Positions 1-8,572 of a DNA stretch of 64,000 bases are shown here, piece after piece. The position numbers and the translations under genes were made by a program. Positions within the stretch are counted from its first letter, which is position 1; each line of letters opens with the position of its first letter. A model generated the notes under the pieces. The model was not told the DNA's origin. It did no database searches and was given only the letters and a program-made list of their open reading frames with translations. Source of the stretch: Aphanomyces cochlioides (taxonomy: Eukaryota > Oomycota > Saprolegniomycetes > Saprolegniales > Verrucalvaceae); assembly GCA_019828595.1 (NCBI GenBank), contig JAHQRK010000042.1, forward strand, positions 124,001-188,000, given 5' to 3'.

Positions 1-1152
1 CAACACGCGAGAGTCCCAAGCATACCCCACAAAATGCATCTCGATGCCACTTTTTCTCCACTTTTGGTACCCACGTGCCACATGCACATCTCGACCCCAT
101 CGAGATACCCACTCGCCACGTCTGGCATGTTTGAAAGGTGTCATGCTCGTGTGGTGGACGACCAAGCATCAACTTGGTCCGAAATCAACACGCGAGAGTC
201 CCAAGCATACCCCACAAAATGCATCTCGATGCCACTTTTTCTCCACTTTTGGTACCCACGTGCCACATGCACATCTCGACCCCATCGAGATACCCACTCG
301 CCACGTCTGGCATGTTTGAAAGGTGTCATGCTCGTGTGGTGGACGACCAAGCATCAACTTGGTCCGAAATCAACACGCGAGAGTCCCAAGCATACCCCAC
401 AAAATGCATCTCGATGCCACTTTTTCTCCACTTTTGGTACCCACGTGCCACATGCACATCTCGACCCCATCGAGATACCCACTCGCCACGTCTGGCATGT
501 TTGAAAGGTGTCGTGCTCGTGTGGTGGACGACCAAGCATCAACTTGGTCCGAAATCAACACGCGAGAGTCCCAAGCATACCCCACAAAATGCATCTCGAT
601 GCCACTTTTTCTCCACTTTTGGTACCCACGTGCCACATGCACATCTCGACCCCATCGAGATACCCACTCGCCACGTCTGGCATGTTTGAAAGGTGTCATG
701 CTCGTGTGGTGGACGACCAAGCATCAACTTGGTCCGAAATCAACACGCGAGAGTCCCAAGCATACCCCACAAAATGCATCTCGATGCCACTTTTTCTCCA
801 CTTTTGGTACCCACGTGCCACATGCACATCTCGACCCCATCGAGATACCCACTCGCCACGTCTGGCATGTTTGAAAGGTGTCATGCTCGTGTGGTGGACG
901 ACCAAGCATCAACTTGGTCCGAAATCAACACGCGAGAGTCCCAAGCATACCCCACAAAATGCATCTCGATGCCACTTTTTCTCCACTTTTGGTACCCACG
1001 TGCCACATGCACATCTCGACCCCATCGAGATACCCACTCGCCACGTCTGGCATGTTTGAAAGGTGTCATGCTCGTGTGGTGGACGACCAAGCATCAACTT
1101 GGTCCGAAATCAACACGCGAGAGTCCCAAGCATACCCCACAAAATGCATCTC
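1..1152. repeat. 185-bp satellite, block A1 (about 6.2 monomers)
   Basis: Six tandem monomers with an exact 185-bp period plus 42 bases of a seventh; the array enters from outside the window. I number the monomer from CAACACGCGAGAG (base 1). Monomers are almost identical; one differs by an A-to-G at 513. Each holds dyads: ATCTCGA-CCCCA-TCGAGAT, GACCAAG-CATCAA-CTTGGTC and a short GCAT-CTCG-ATGC. The block ends at monomer base 42, inside the target-site duplication of L1 (1138-1152). Long open frames cross it only because the monomer has few stops; I do not call a gene. Confidence 0.98.
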
Positions 1153-1215
1153 AGACTTCCGAATTTGCCTCGTACCCCTCAAGTCAAGAAGTTATCAAGT
1201 GCCGCCGCGCTCAAA

Positions 1216-4200
1216 ATGTCCAACGCCAACTGCTGTTCCGAGCTTCGTGAGACCAACACTCACGGAGTCACCATCATTCCAGGTATTGTATCACCTCACC
1301 CACTTTCGTCGTCCAATCAGGATGGCGGAAGTGGTGTGAGTAATGTCTCTACACCTAACCCTAGGGCCGAAGTGGAGGTCGAGTTCGACCCCAACAGCGT
1401 CTCTGGAGACCAATCTGCGTCTCGCTCCACCAGCGCTTCACCTGGTGCTCCACTCGCCGGAGTTCCAGGGGGGGTCAACCTCAGTGGGTCAGTGGTTGAC
1501 CCCCAGACCACTGTCGTTAACTTGTCTAGCGAAGCCCTCACTCAGGAGGGCGAACCACTGGGGCCTTGTGCCTGTGGTGGCTGCTTCCCTGGACTCCAAT
1601 TGGAGTCGATCCCCAGTGAAGGCGGCGAGAAAACGGGGTCCATGCCAGCCCTAGAGGCTACGAGGGCCCCCCCTATGGGCACACCCTGCGGTTCTGTCTA
1701 CTTCCCCCCAGGGGCCTCTTCGGAGGGGCGGGGGCGGTATCCCGATTTGGGTTCTCGCCGGAGCAATGGTGTACCCCAGTCACCGTGCTGCGGGGATGGC
1801 ATGGATTCCCCTTCTACCCCTGTCACTGGGGGTCTGGCCCCGGCCTTTCTCGTGACCAATGGGACTGAGCCAGCAGCCACCAACCGCGTCGCCCCCTGTG
1901 CTGAGCCTCCTAGAACGGGAGAGGAAGAAGAAAAATCTCAAGAGGACGTGGATATGGTCTCTGGAGACGCCGAGGGGAAGGATTCTACTGAAACCGAAGC
2001 CTTAACCGACGAGGGAAATACTCAAATTCACTCGGAGGTTGATGGGTCAGGCGACATTAACGGCCAAGCGAAGCCGTGTGATACTTCTGGAGAAGTTATT
2101 CAAGAGGAACAATCGACAAACAAAGACAATGACCAGTCAAATCAAGACATTGTCGACAAATCCGTTGCTCACGGAAATGGCGCTGTTGACCCTCCTTCCG
2201 CGGCAGACAAAATACAAGGCGATCAAGAGCAACAAAACGCTGAAAAGGCCAATCCATGGACGCAAAAGACTCCCGGCAAGGATTCAGCTTCGTCCAAGAA
2301 AGATTCCAAGCAAGGCAATGCTCCCAAAGGCGCAAAACATCGCAACACTGGTGCTCATGCTGTTGCCGATGACGATATTGCGCGATGCGAGGCCATGGCG
2401 GACGCATTCTACAAAGACTCTGGTGACATGGACGCCTTCATTGAAAACATTTTGCTCACCCCCCAGTCCCAAGTGTACGAGCTCACAGTCAAGTTGGGCG
2501 AAGCCTACAAGGACTGGTCCGAAAAAGTCATCTGCGATCAATTTGTCAAGGAAAATCCTGGTTCGTTATGGGGCTCCAAATTTCCGAACATTTTGATCCA
2601 CAAGAAGAACCCACAGACCATTGTGATCTCAAGTTACAACTTGTCTACGTGCGTGGAAATGGGAGGCACAACGTTTCGACTTGGTGGCAAAGATTTCCTG
2701 GTTCCCAAGTACTCGCGTTATGGCAACAACTACTACGTTACGTTCAACAAGGTCAGTCACCCTTCGATGGCCAAGGCGATTGTCAAGAAAATGGCTGCAT
2801 TGACCAAGTCAGTGATAGCAGCATTCAACCCTACTGCTGGTCAGAACATCAAGTCGCCGCATTTGAGAGTCATTTTCAAGTCGTCTGCGCCTCCTGCAGT
2901 GCTGGTGCCAAAATCCGGCGACGCACTACGCGAAATCACCATTACGGATCCGTCGGGTCAGCCTTTTGTCGTCGTGTTTCAGCACAAGATCGCTGCTCTG
3001 AACAAGACATTGCCTCCGTCGATTGTTTCACGACGTGCAGAGGCCAAGGCTGAAAAAGCGAAGGCAAAAGCGGCCAAGGCAGCGGCAAAATCTCCTCCGT
3101 CAGGAGAAAAAGAACCTGAACCTGATGGAGACGATCATGATCAAGACCCTGGAACAAATGCGGAAGGCAAGGCCGACTCAACTGAGGCATCTGGAGATCG
3201 TCAAGATGAACAACCACAGCCAACAGCTCCTTCTCATGGCTCTGATGTCGATATGTCTGGTGACAGCGATCCCCCTAACAACAATGGACAAGACAAACAA
3301 CAAGAAGATGTGGAAATGTCTACCAACGAATCGCCCGCTCTTGCTCCACCAAGTGAGCAGCCCAAGAACTCGCTGGACCTTCAATTGGTAACGGGCTACC
3401 GGTCTGGACCAGCTCCAAAACGTACTTTGCCTTCGTCCCCACGTTTGGATCCCCTGCCGACATCCAACCGTTTTCATATCCTCGAAGAAGACGACGTGGA
3501 ACTCTCGTTTGAAGACTTTGCAGTGCCTCGAATTGTATTGGAAGATTCAAGTGCGCCACGCCCGAAAAAGACCAAAGGCAAAGCGAAGAAACAACGACTT
3601 AACAAGTCTGCTGCAGCCCACCTCGAATTGGCGAAGAAGATCATTCGAGACAAGAAAGTCGAAGGCAGTATCACCGAATGTCAACGCATTTTGCGAGATG
3701 ATCCTCAGCTCGTTGCACATGCTATGTACGCACAAGATGAAGACCTCAGTTTGTTTCAGTCACTTGTTGCAACCAAGACTATTGAGCGCAAGATGGCTTT
3801 GTTAAAAGCTCAAGGCAAGCCTCACAACTACAAACATCACGTCAACTTCATGGCTCAATACAAGATTCACCCGTCAGAAATCTTGGAAGAATTGACCACG
3901 GACATACCAGAGATCAAGCGCATCCTCTTTGCACTTGCTACGATTGACTTATTCCTCTCAAATCGGGCCCCAGACCTCTACACAAACTCGGAGGCACTGA
4001 CTGTTCTATTGAACCAAGAAGCAACAAGATTGCCTGACACCAACTGCTTGACGGACTGGTCGCTGTTTGCTTTGATCGAAAACTTCAGCGACAATCTCGA
4101 GAAGTTCACTTTGCCGGCTCCCGTCTTGTCGGCCATCTCGATGCTCAAAAGCATCACCAACAATTACCACATCGACGAGCTCTGCAGCAAAGCTCACCAC

Positions 4201-4254
4201 TCCATGAACGCCGACGAAATTGATCCCCTCGATTTGGAGGACGATCAACTCTAA
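1216..4254 (+). CDS. LINE ORF1 protein, 1012 aa (L1 copy)
   Basis: Probable nucleic-acid-binding ORF1 protein of the retrotransposon, inferred from its place before ORF2; I recognise no named domain. The start is the first ATG inside the element, with A at -3, 63 nt from the 5' end; the open frame continues upstream into satellite by chance. Residues 1-380 are low-complexity, rich in S, P, G, D and E. Residues 380-455 look helical. Residues 455-600 look like a compact folded core (KYSRYGNNYYVTF near 498). A Lys/Ala-rich probable coiled segment follows (606-628), then an acidic Q/N-rich linker, a basic cluster RPKKTKGKAKKQ near 783 that may be a nuclear localisation signal, and a helical C-terminus (800-1012). 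No CCHC zinc knuckle is visible. It is much longer than the 300-500 aa usual for LINE ORF1 proteins. Confidence 0.85.
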   Translation: MSNANCCSELRETNTHGVTIIPGIVSPHPLSSSNQDGGSGVSNVSTPNPRAEVEVEFDPNSVSGDQSASRSTSASPGAPLAGVPGGVNLSGSVVDPQTTVVNLSSEALTQEGEPLGPCACGGCFPGLQLESIPSEGGEKTGSMPALEATRAPPMGTPCGSVYFPPGASSEGRGRYPDLGSRRSNGVPQSPCCGDGMDSPSTPVTGGLAPAFLVTNGTEPAATNRVAPCAEPPRTGEEEEKSQEDVDMVSGDAEGKDSTETEALTDEGNTQIHSEVDGSGDINGQAKPCDTSGEVIQEEQSTNKDNDQSNQDIVDKSVAHGNGAVDPPSAADKIQGDQEQQNAEKANPWTQKTPGKDSASSKKDSKQGNAPKGAKHRNTGAHAVADDDIARCEAMADAFYKDSGDMDAFIENILLTPQSQVYELTVKLGEAYKDWSEKVICDQFVKENPGSLWGSKFPNILIHKKNPQTIVISSYNLSTCVEMGGTTFRLGGKDFLVPKYSRYGNNYYVTFNKVSHPSMAKAIVKKMAALTKSVIAAFNPTAGQNIKSPHLRVIFKSSAPPAVLVPKSGDALREITITDPSGQPFVVVFQHKIAALNKTLPPSIVSRRAEAKAEKAKAKAAKAAAKSPPSGEKEPEPDGDDHDQDPGTNAEGKADSTEASGDRQDEQPQPTAPSHGSDVDMSGDSDPPNNNGQDKQQEDVEMSTNESPALAPPSEQPKNSLDLQLVTGYRSGPAPKRTLPSSPRLDPLPTSNRFHILEEDDVELSFEDFAVPRIVLEDSSAPRPKKTKGKAKKQRLNKSAAAHLELAKKIIRDKKVEGSITECQRILRDDPQLVAHAMYAQDEDLSLFQSLVATKTIERKMALLKAQGKPHNYKHHVNFMAQYKIHPSEILEELTTDIPEIKRILFALATIDLFLSNRAPDLYTNSEALTVLLNQEATRLPDTNCLTDWSLFALIENFSDNLEKFTLPAPVLSAISMLKSITNNYHIDELCSKAHHSMNADEIDPLDLEDDQL

Positions 4255-4332
4255 GGCTTCTATCCCCTGCTTCAATCCATTTCAACCTCCCCTCTGACCC
4301 CTCCATTCTACTCATTTTCATCTGTACTCGTG

Positions 4333-7300
4333 ATGAGTGACAACAACTTCTCCGATGTCCCAACTGAACTCGTGGACTGGGACCCACAAATCATCTCCCT
4401 CAACACCAATGGCTTCTCCAACAGTCATCGGTACATCCTCGACAAACTATCAAGTGTTCACGACGTTTCCTTTATCCAAGAAACCCGTTTCCGCACGCCA
4501 AGTCTCCACGACCGTGTTGCGTTCCATTGGCAACGCATCACAAACCACGAAGGCTCTTTGTTCTTTGAAGAGCCTATTTACCCTGAAGTATCCACGTCGC
4601 CAGCCACTGGAGGTCTGGCTACGTTGATACATCCTCACTCTCCTTTGAAGAACGCCACTCAAGTCCCTCATGACAACCCAGTGCTTCGTGGTCGTTATCT
4701 ACAAGTGCGATGTACTCTGGGTCCACTGACAGTCGTTCTCCACAATATCTATGCGCCGGCAGCCTTCCAACAACGAGCAAGTTACTTCGAAGAATTGCCA
4801 CGCGACTTTCCTCCACATGCGCTCCACATTGTTGGAGGAGATTTCAACTGCACTCTCAACAAAGATTTGGATTCGTTGAGACCCAGTACCTCCACCATGG
4901 CCGGCACCCTTCAACTGGAACAATGGATGCACAGTTTGTCTCTGGTGGATCTGTTTCGCCGTCAAAACCCCGTGGCAAGAACCTTCACAAGTCCCACACT
5001 CACCAACCGACTCGACTACATCTTTTGTTCGTCCACCTTGGCGGGTCTTCGTCATTGGAAGGCGACGCACATGCCACACGTTCCACAGGCTGACCACGTG
5101 GCTTGTCGTATCATCTCAAAGCGTCAAACATTGCGCCATGGCTCTGGATCATGGAAAGCTCCAACTTGGCTACTTCGTCTACCACGAGCGGCCGAGATTG
5201 TTCATGGATGTCTGGATCGATTTTTGGACAAGTCTCCATCATTCCACAATATCTCCAAGGCCTACGACATGCTGGTCAATGATATCCGCTCCCAACTCAA
5301 AGAATTCCATTCTCAACGATTGGAGAAACAACGTCTGCCGTTGAAGAAGTTAGCTGTCGAGATCGCTTCGCTTTTGCAAGTCCCCAACATGCGTCAAGAT
5401 TCAGTGCTGGTGGATCGAGTGCGAGACCTTCAAAAGCAAATTCACGAGCTGCAAGATCGAGACAAGCAGTTTCGTCAAGACCAGGCGTTCCAACTTCACT
5501 TGTACAAAGCAGAGCGCTCGTCCAAGTTCCACTTCATGTCCCCTGTCCCTACCCCCTTGAAGAAGACAGTCTTCAAAGAGTTGGTGGATGTCAATGGAAA
5601 TGTTGTCTCCAATCAACAAGGCATGTCTGACGTCCTGGTCGACTACTACAAGGACTTGTTTGCAGCTCCCGAGGTGCAGCGATCTGGAGACGAAGTGTCG
5701 TCATTTCTGACCCCATTGACTCGACACAAGCAACTGCCAGAGCAAGCCCAGAAAGAGCTGTCGGCTCCCTTGCGCGCCAACGAGTTCTATCATGCTATTC
5801 GACACAGCAGTTCGAACTCAGCGCCAGGTCCCAACGCTCTGCCATTCGAAGTCCTCAAACTTGCACCTCACAAGTGGTCGTTGGTATTGGAGCTGCTATT
5901 CACACACCAGCTCCATTCTCACCCTCGCTTGACTCCCATGCAACTTGTCAGTACGCTGGTGTTGCTGCACAAGAAAGGCCCCAAGTCACAAGCCAAGAAC
6001 TATCGGCCCATTAGCCTACTCAACACGGATGTGAAAATCCTGACGAGTATTCTGGCTTATCGACTCCAGCGCCACATTCGACACATCATCCACCCGGACC
6101 AGCAAGGCTTTATCCGTCGAAGCAATATCCAAACCAATATTGCACGACTGGATGACATGCTGCACCACATCAAACTACACAGTCCGTCCTCGATGGTGGC
6201 ACTGCTTGACTTTGAGAAAGCTTTTGATCGCGTGGACCACGCGTACTTGCTCCGCGTCCTCCGTCACTATGGCTTTCCCGAAACCTTTGTTGACATGGTT
6301 CGCGTACTGTACTCGGGCCGCAAGTCTCGCATCTTGGTGAACGGCTTCTTGTCCAAGCCAGTTCACATCTCACGCGGTGTGTTGCAAGGTGATCCACTGT
6401 CGCCACTTCTGTTTGTGATCGCTTTGGAACCGATGTGCCAACTCCTACGGCAACACTCCAACTATGGCATCAAGTGTGGGGATCGCTACCACACTGGGAG
6501 TTACTTTGCCGACGACTCGCAACTCTATGCGGCAAATGAGACGTGCCTCCACCGGCAGCTTGCATTGGTTCAAACCTTTTGCGACAAGTCTGGTTTCCGA
6601 CTCAACGTAGACAAGACCCAAATTCTGACCTACAGCCAGTTGAATGGGAACCTTGCCTCACTACAAGTTACTTCCGACAGTCCCGTGAAGGCTCTTGGTA
6701 TCTTGGTTGCGCCCAATCTTTCTCCATTGGCACGTTTCAATTACGTGTTTGAGAAGTTTGTGGCTCGCTTGTCTTTGTGGCTCTACAAGGCTCGAACCAT
6801 GGCCGGAAAAGTCACTATCCTGCACAGCATATGTCTGCCTGTGTTATGGTACCAACTGGCTTTTGTCCCTGCCGACAAAGACCTGGCCAAAAAGATCGAC
6901 AAGGCCATGCTTCAATTTATGCATGGTGAAGAAATCAACCCATCCTCCTCTGTCCATGGCCTCCGTTTGATCAAAAAGGAGATCCTATTCATGCCGAAGA
7001 AGTCCGGTGGCTTAGGCCTGCACCATGCACTTGCTTTATGGCAACAACACAACCGCTCTGTCATGATCAGATGCATTCAAGCCATCACCACCCCACCCCG
7101 CAAGTCTGCCATGTCCGCCTGGATTACGCCGGGCTATACTCTCCTCGAGAAGGCTTTTCATCCATGGGGTTCCCCCCGAGATCTCCTCTTGGCAAATGGC
7201 TCTTCTGCATTCATCAGACAACTGTACAAGAATCCCAATATCACTCCAATGTGGAAAGCCTTATTGAGTAGCTGGTTTGAATCCCGCTGGACTCCGTACG

Positions 7301-8388
7301 GCTGTCCAAATCACATCTCATCTTTGGATGTTCCCCTTTGGCACAACTCGTATCTGCCTGGACTCGAAGACCTATACGATCAGTGCTCTACATCGACGCA
7401 AGACCAAGCCAATGTATTGGCTTCGCTTCACATCACGAAGTTGTCGCATTTGTTGACTCCGTGTCAGCGAGTTTGGCCAGCTTCGATCTTGTTCGACAAA
7501 ATCAACCGTGCCTGCCGCCAAGCCAATTTTGTCCCTCCAACGAAACAATGGATCTCAATCTTGGTGACCAAGTTATCACGATTGTTTGAGATTGTTTCTG
7601 AAGAGGATGCTCCCGTGTTCCACTTGCCGACGCCAAGCTCTGAATGGATGGAATGGCACTGGATGATTCACCCTGACTCGAGTCCGATCTTGTTGGCGCT
7701 TGCGACTTCGAAATCGGCTAAGATCAGAGCTTCTCCAGCTGTCAGCTCGTCCATTCTTCCTACCAAGCATCTCAACCTGCCATCCAACTTTTATGAAGAC
7801 CCCAAGCGCCTTACCCAACTTGCCGCCTTCCTCCAACCCGACCACATTCTCCCTCGATATGGAGAGTTCATTTTCAAGACCCTTCTCCGCGCCAACGCCA
7901 TGCAATATCTGTTTCAGTACCAAGACCCCAAGCCGACGTGTGTCTTCTGTCGTGTCAATGAGACGTACGAGCATTTCCTGTTCTCTTGTGGATATGGTCA
8001 ATCTGTTTGGTATTTCTTCAAGGCGATCCAGCGACTGCTCGAGTGTTCCTTTCCGTCCACGTGTCTGGAAATGTTCTACGAGACGCCCAAGCCGTCCGAT
8101 GGATACTACATCCGTGGCTATCTGAAGATCTGGCCGATTGTCCGAGCCTGCGTGTATTATCAAATATGGCTCCAACGTGCCGATCGCACCTTTCGACCCG
8201 ACCTCACAGCGAAGAGTCCGATGGAAGTTGCCATTCATGCTGCCTCTTTGATCAAGCTACATCTACAACAGCTCCTGGTTGATCTCCCTCTCAAGAAGGG
8301 ATACACCAAGGTATTCAATGTGCTCAAGCATCTATCTTCGGACCCCTGGTTACGTCAACACATCATTCCTAACAGCGTCGTTTCATGA
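4333..8388 (+). CDS. LINE ORF2 protein: APE endonuclease, reverse transcriptase, zinc-binding domain (1351 aa, L1 copy)
   Basis: Replication enzyme of the LINE: nicks the chromosomal target and copies the element RNA from the nick (target-primed reverse transcription). N-terminal exonuclease-endonuclease-phosphatase domain, about residues 15-260: ISLNTNGF (N24), IQETRF (E50), HNIYAPA (Y140), GGDFNC (D170, N172), LDYIF (D228) and ADH (D254, H255). Reverse transcriptase about 480-800: NYRPISLLN (556), LLDFEKAFDRV (D626), GVLQGDPLSPLLF (682) and YFADDSQLY (D727, D728). A zf-RVT-like zinc motif CX2C...HX4C lies at C1203, C1206, H1214 and C1219. No RNase H domain was found. An in-frame GTG precedes the ATG; I use the ATG. 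All catalytic residues named are present, so this copy is probably active if transcribed. Confidence 0.96.
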   Translation: MSDNNFSDVPTELVDWDPQIISLNTNGFSNSHRYILDKLSSVHDVSFIQETRFRTPSLHDRVAFHWQRITNHEGSLFFEEPIYPEVSTSPATGGLATLIHPHSPLKNATQVPHDNPVLRGRYLQVRCTLGPLTVVLHNIYAPAAFQQRASYFEELPRDFPPHALHIVGGDFNCTLNKDLDSLRPSTSTMAGTLQLEQWMHSLSLVDLFRRQNPVARTFTSPTLTNRLDYIFCSSTLAGLRHWKATHMPHVPQADHVACRIISKRQTLRHGSGSWKAPTWLLRLPRAAEIVHGCLDRFLDKSPSFHNISKAYDMLVNDIRSQLKEFHSQRLEKQRLPLKKLAVEIASLLQVPNMRQDSVLVDRVRDLQKQIHELQDRDKQFRQDQAFQLHLYKAERSSKFHFMSPVPTPLKKTVFKELVDVNGNVVSNQQGMSDVLVDYYKDLFAAPEVQRSGDEVSSFLTPLTRHKQLPEQAQKELSAPLRANEFYHAIRHSSSNSAPGPNALPFEVLKLAPHKWSLVLELLFTHQLHSHPRLTPMQLVSTLVLLHKKGPKSQAKNYRPISLLNTDVKILTSILAYRLQRHIRHIIHPDQQGFIRRSNIQTNIARLDDMLHHIKLHSPSSMVALLDFEKAFDRVDHAYLLRVLRHYGFPETFVDMVRVLYSGRKSRILVNGFLSKPVHISRGVLQGDPLSPLLFVIALEPMCQLLRQHSNYGIKCGDRYHTGSYFADDSQLYAANETCLHRQLALVQTFCDKSGFRLNVDKTQILTYSQLNGNLASLQVTSDSPVKALGILVAPNLSPLARFNYVFEKFVARLSLWLYKARTMAGKVTILHSICLPVLWYQLAFVPADKDLAKKIDKAMLQFMHGEEINPSSSVHGLRLIKKEILFMPKKSGGLGLHHALALWQQHNRSVMIRCIQAITTPPRKSAMSAWITPGYTLLEKAFHPWGSPRDLLLANGSSAFIRQLYKNPNITPMWKALLSSWFESRWTPYGCPNHISSLDVPLWHNSYLPGLEDLYDQCSTSTQDQANVLASLHITKLSHLLTPCQRVWPASILFDKINRACRQANFVPPTKQWISILVTKLSRLFEIVSEEDAPVFHLPTPSSEWMEWHWMIHPDSSPILLALATSKSAKIRASPAVSSSILPTKHLNLPSNFYEDPKRLTQLAAFLQPDHILPRYGEFIFKTLLRANAMQYLFQYQDPKPTCVFCRVNETYEHFLFSCGYGQSVWYFFKAIQRLLECSFPSTCLEMFYETPKPSDGYYIRGYLKIWPIVRACVYYQIWLQRADRTFRPDLTAKSPMEVAIHAASLIKLHLQQLLVDLPLKKGYTKVFNVLKHLSSDPWLRQHIIPNSVVS

Positions 8389-8536
8389 GAGAGCTGACGG
8401 CTCACTCACTTCATCTCCTGTTCAATGACCACTTTGCCATATTCTGTTTTCCAAATTCTATTTATACAGTACGAGGCAAATTAGTAAGTCATTAGGGCCT
8501 TTGCTCAAAAATAAGGTTAATACAACTCATTTAACC
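8389..8536 (+). promoter_or_regulatory. L1 3' UTR with two hairpins
   Basis: 147 nt from the ORF2 stop to the element end. A dyad begins on the stop codon: TGAGAGAGC, loop TGACG, GCTCACTCA, one mismatch in a 9-bp stem that is perfect in most other copies. The terminus forms GGTTAA (8515-8520), a 10-nt loop, then TTAACC (8531-8536). There is no poly(A) tail. Conserved 3' hairpins are recognition signals for reverse transcriptase in some LINEs; that role is inferred here. Confidence 0.6.
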
Positions 8537-8572
8537 ACAAAATGCATCTCGATGCCACTTTTTCTCCACTTT
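8536..8572. repeat. Satellite remnant A2 (37 bp) between L1 and L2
   Basis: Monomer bases 28-64 only. It holds the 3' duplication of L1 (8536-8550) and the 5' duplication of L2 (8556-8572). Two LINEs therefore entered the same monomer 20 bp apart. Confidence 0.95.

Larger units (their letters stand above)
1153..8535 (+). mobile_element. L1: full-length, apparently intact non-LTR retrotransposon (LINE)
   Basis: Full-length copy of 7383 bp with both ORFs open. It begins just before ACTTCCGAATTTGCC, the 5' end shared by all full-length copies, and ends in CTCATTTAAC(C) without poly(A). A perfect 15-bp target-site duplication, CACAAAATGCATCTC, flanks it (1138-1152 and 8536-8550). The last C could belong to either element or target. 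ORF1 and ORF2 lie in the same frame, separated by a stop and 78 nt. The layout (ORF1, then APE endonuclease plus reverse transcriptase plus zinc domain, no RNase H seen) is that of an APE-type LINE, broadly L1-like. It is the only copy here visibly able to encode both proteins, so it is the best candidate for an autonomous element. Confidence 0.97.

Noticed and set aside
138..1059. Overlapping 183-codon open frames through the satellite on both strands
   Set aside because: A 185-bp period is not a multiple of three, so each frame cycles through all three phases of the monomer before its one stop. It is a property of the repeat, not a gene.
1..1152. CRISPR-like regular repeats
   Set aside because: The whole 185-bp unit repeats head to tail with no variable spacers and no cas genes: satellite DNA.
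1348..1370. Telomere-like motif CTAACCCTAGGG
   Set aside because: A single occurrence within ORF1 coding sequence, repeated only because the LINE is repeated. No tandem telomeric array.
1343..1654. 103-codon open frame overlapping the ORF1 N-terminus
   Set aside because: A shadow frame of GC-rich, low-complexity ORF1 sequence. The ORF1 frame is longer and consistent with the LINE layout.
4255..4332. Stop-start coupling signal or frameshift site between ORF1 and ORF2
   Set aside because: The ORFs are in the same frame, separated by a stop and 78 nt. No overlapping stop-start, slippery heptamer or clear structure; how ORF2 is translated stays open.
7576..8238. Antisense 220-codon open frame, repeated in many copies
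   Set aside because: It overlaps the ORF2 C-terminal coding region on the other strand. Its persistence follows from near-identity of the copies; there is no start context, domain or independent conservation.
1153..8535. LTR retrotransposon or site-specific integrase element
   Set aside because: No terminal direct repeats, protease, integrase or RNase H. The endonuclease is APE-type and 5' truncations with variable-length duplications are non-LTR hallmarks.
8389..8535. Rho-independent terminator
   Set aside because: The stop-codon hairpin has no following T-run and the context is eukaryotic.
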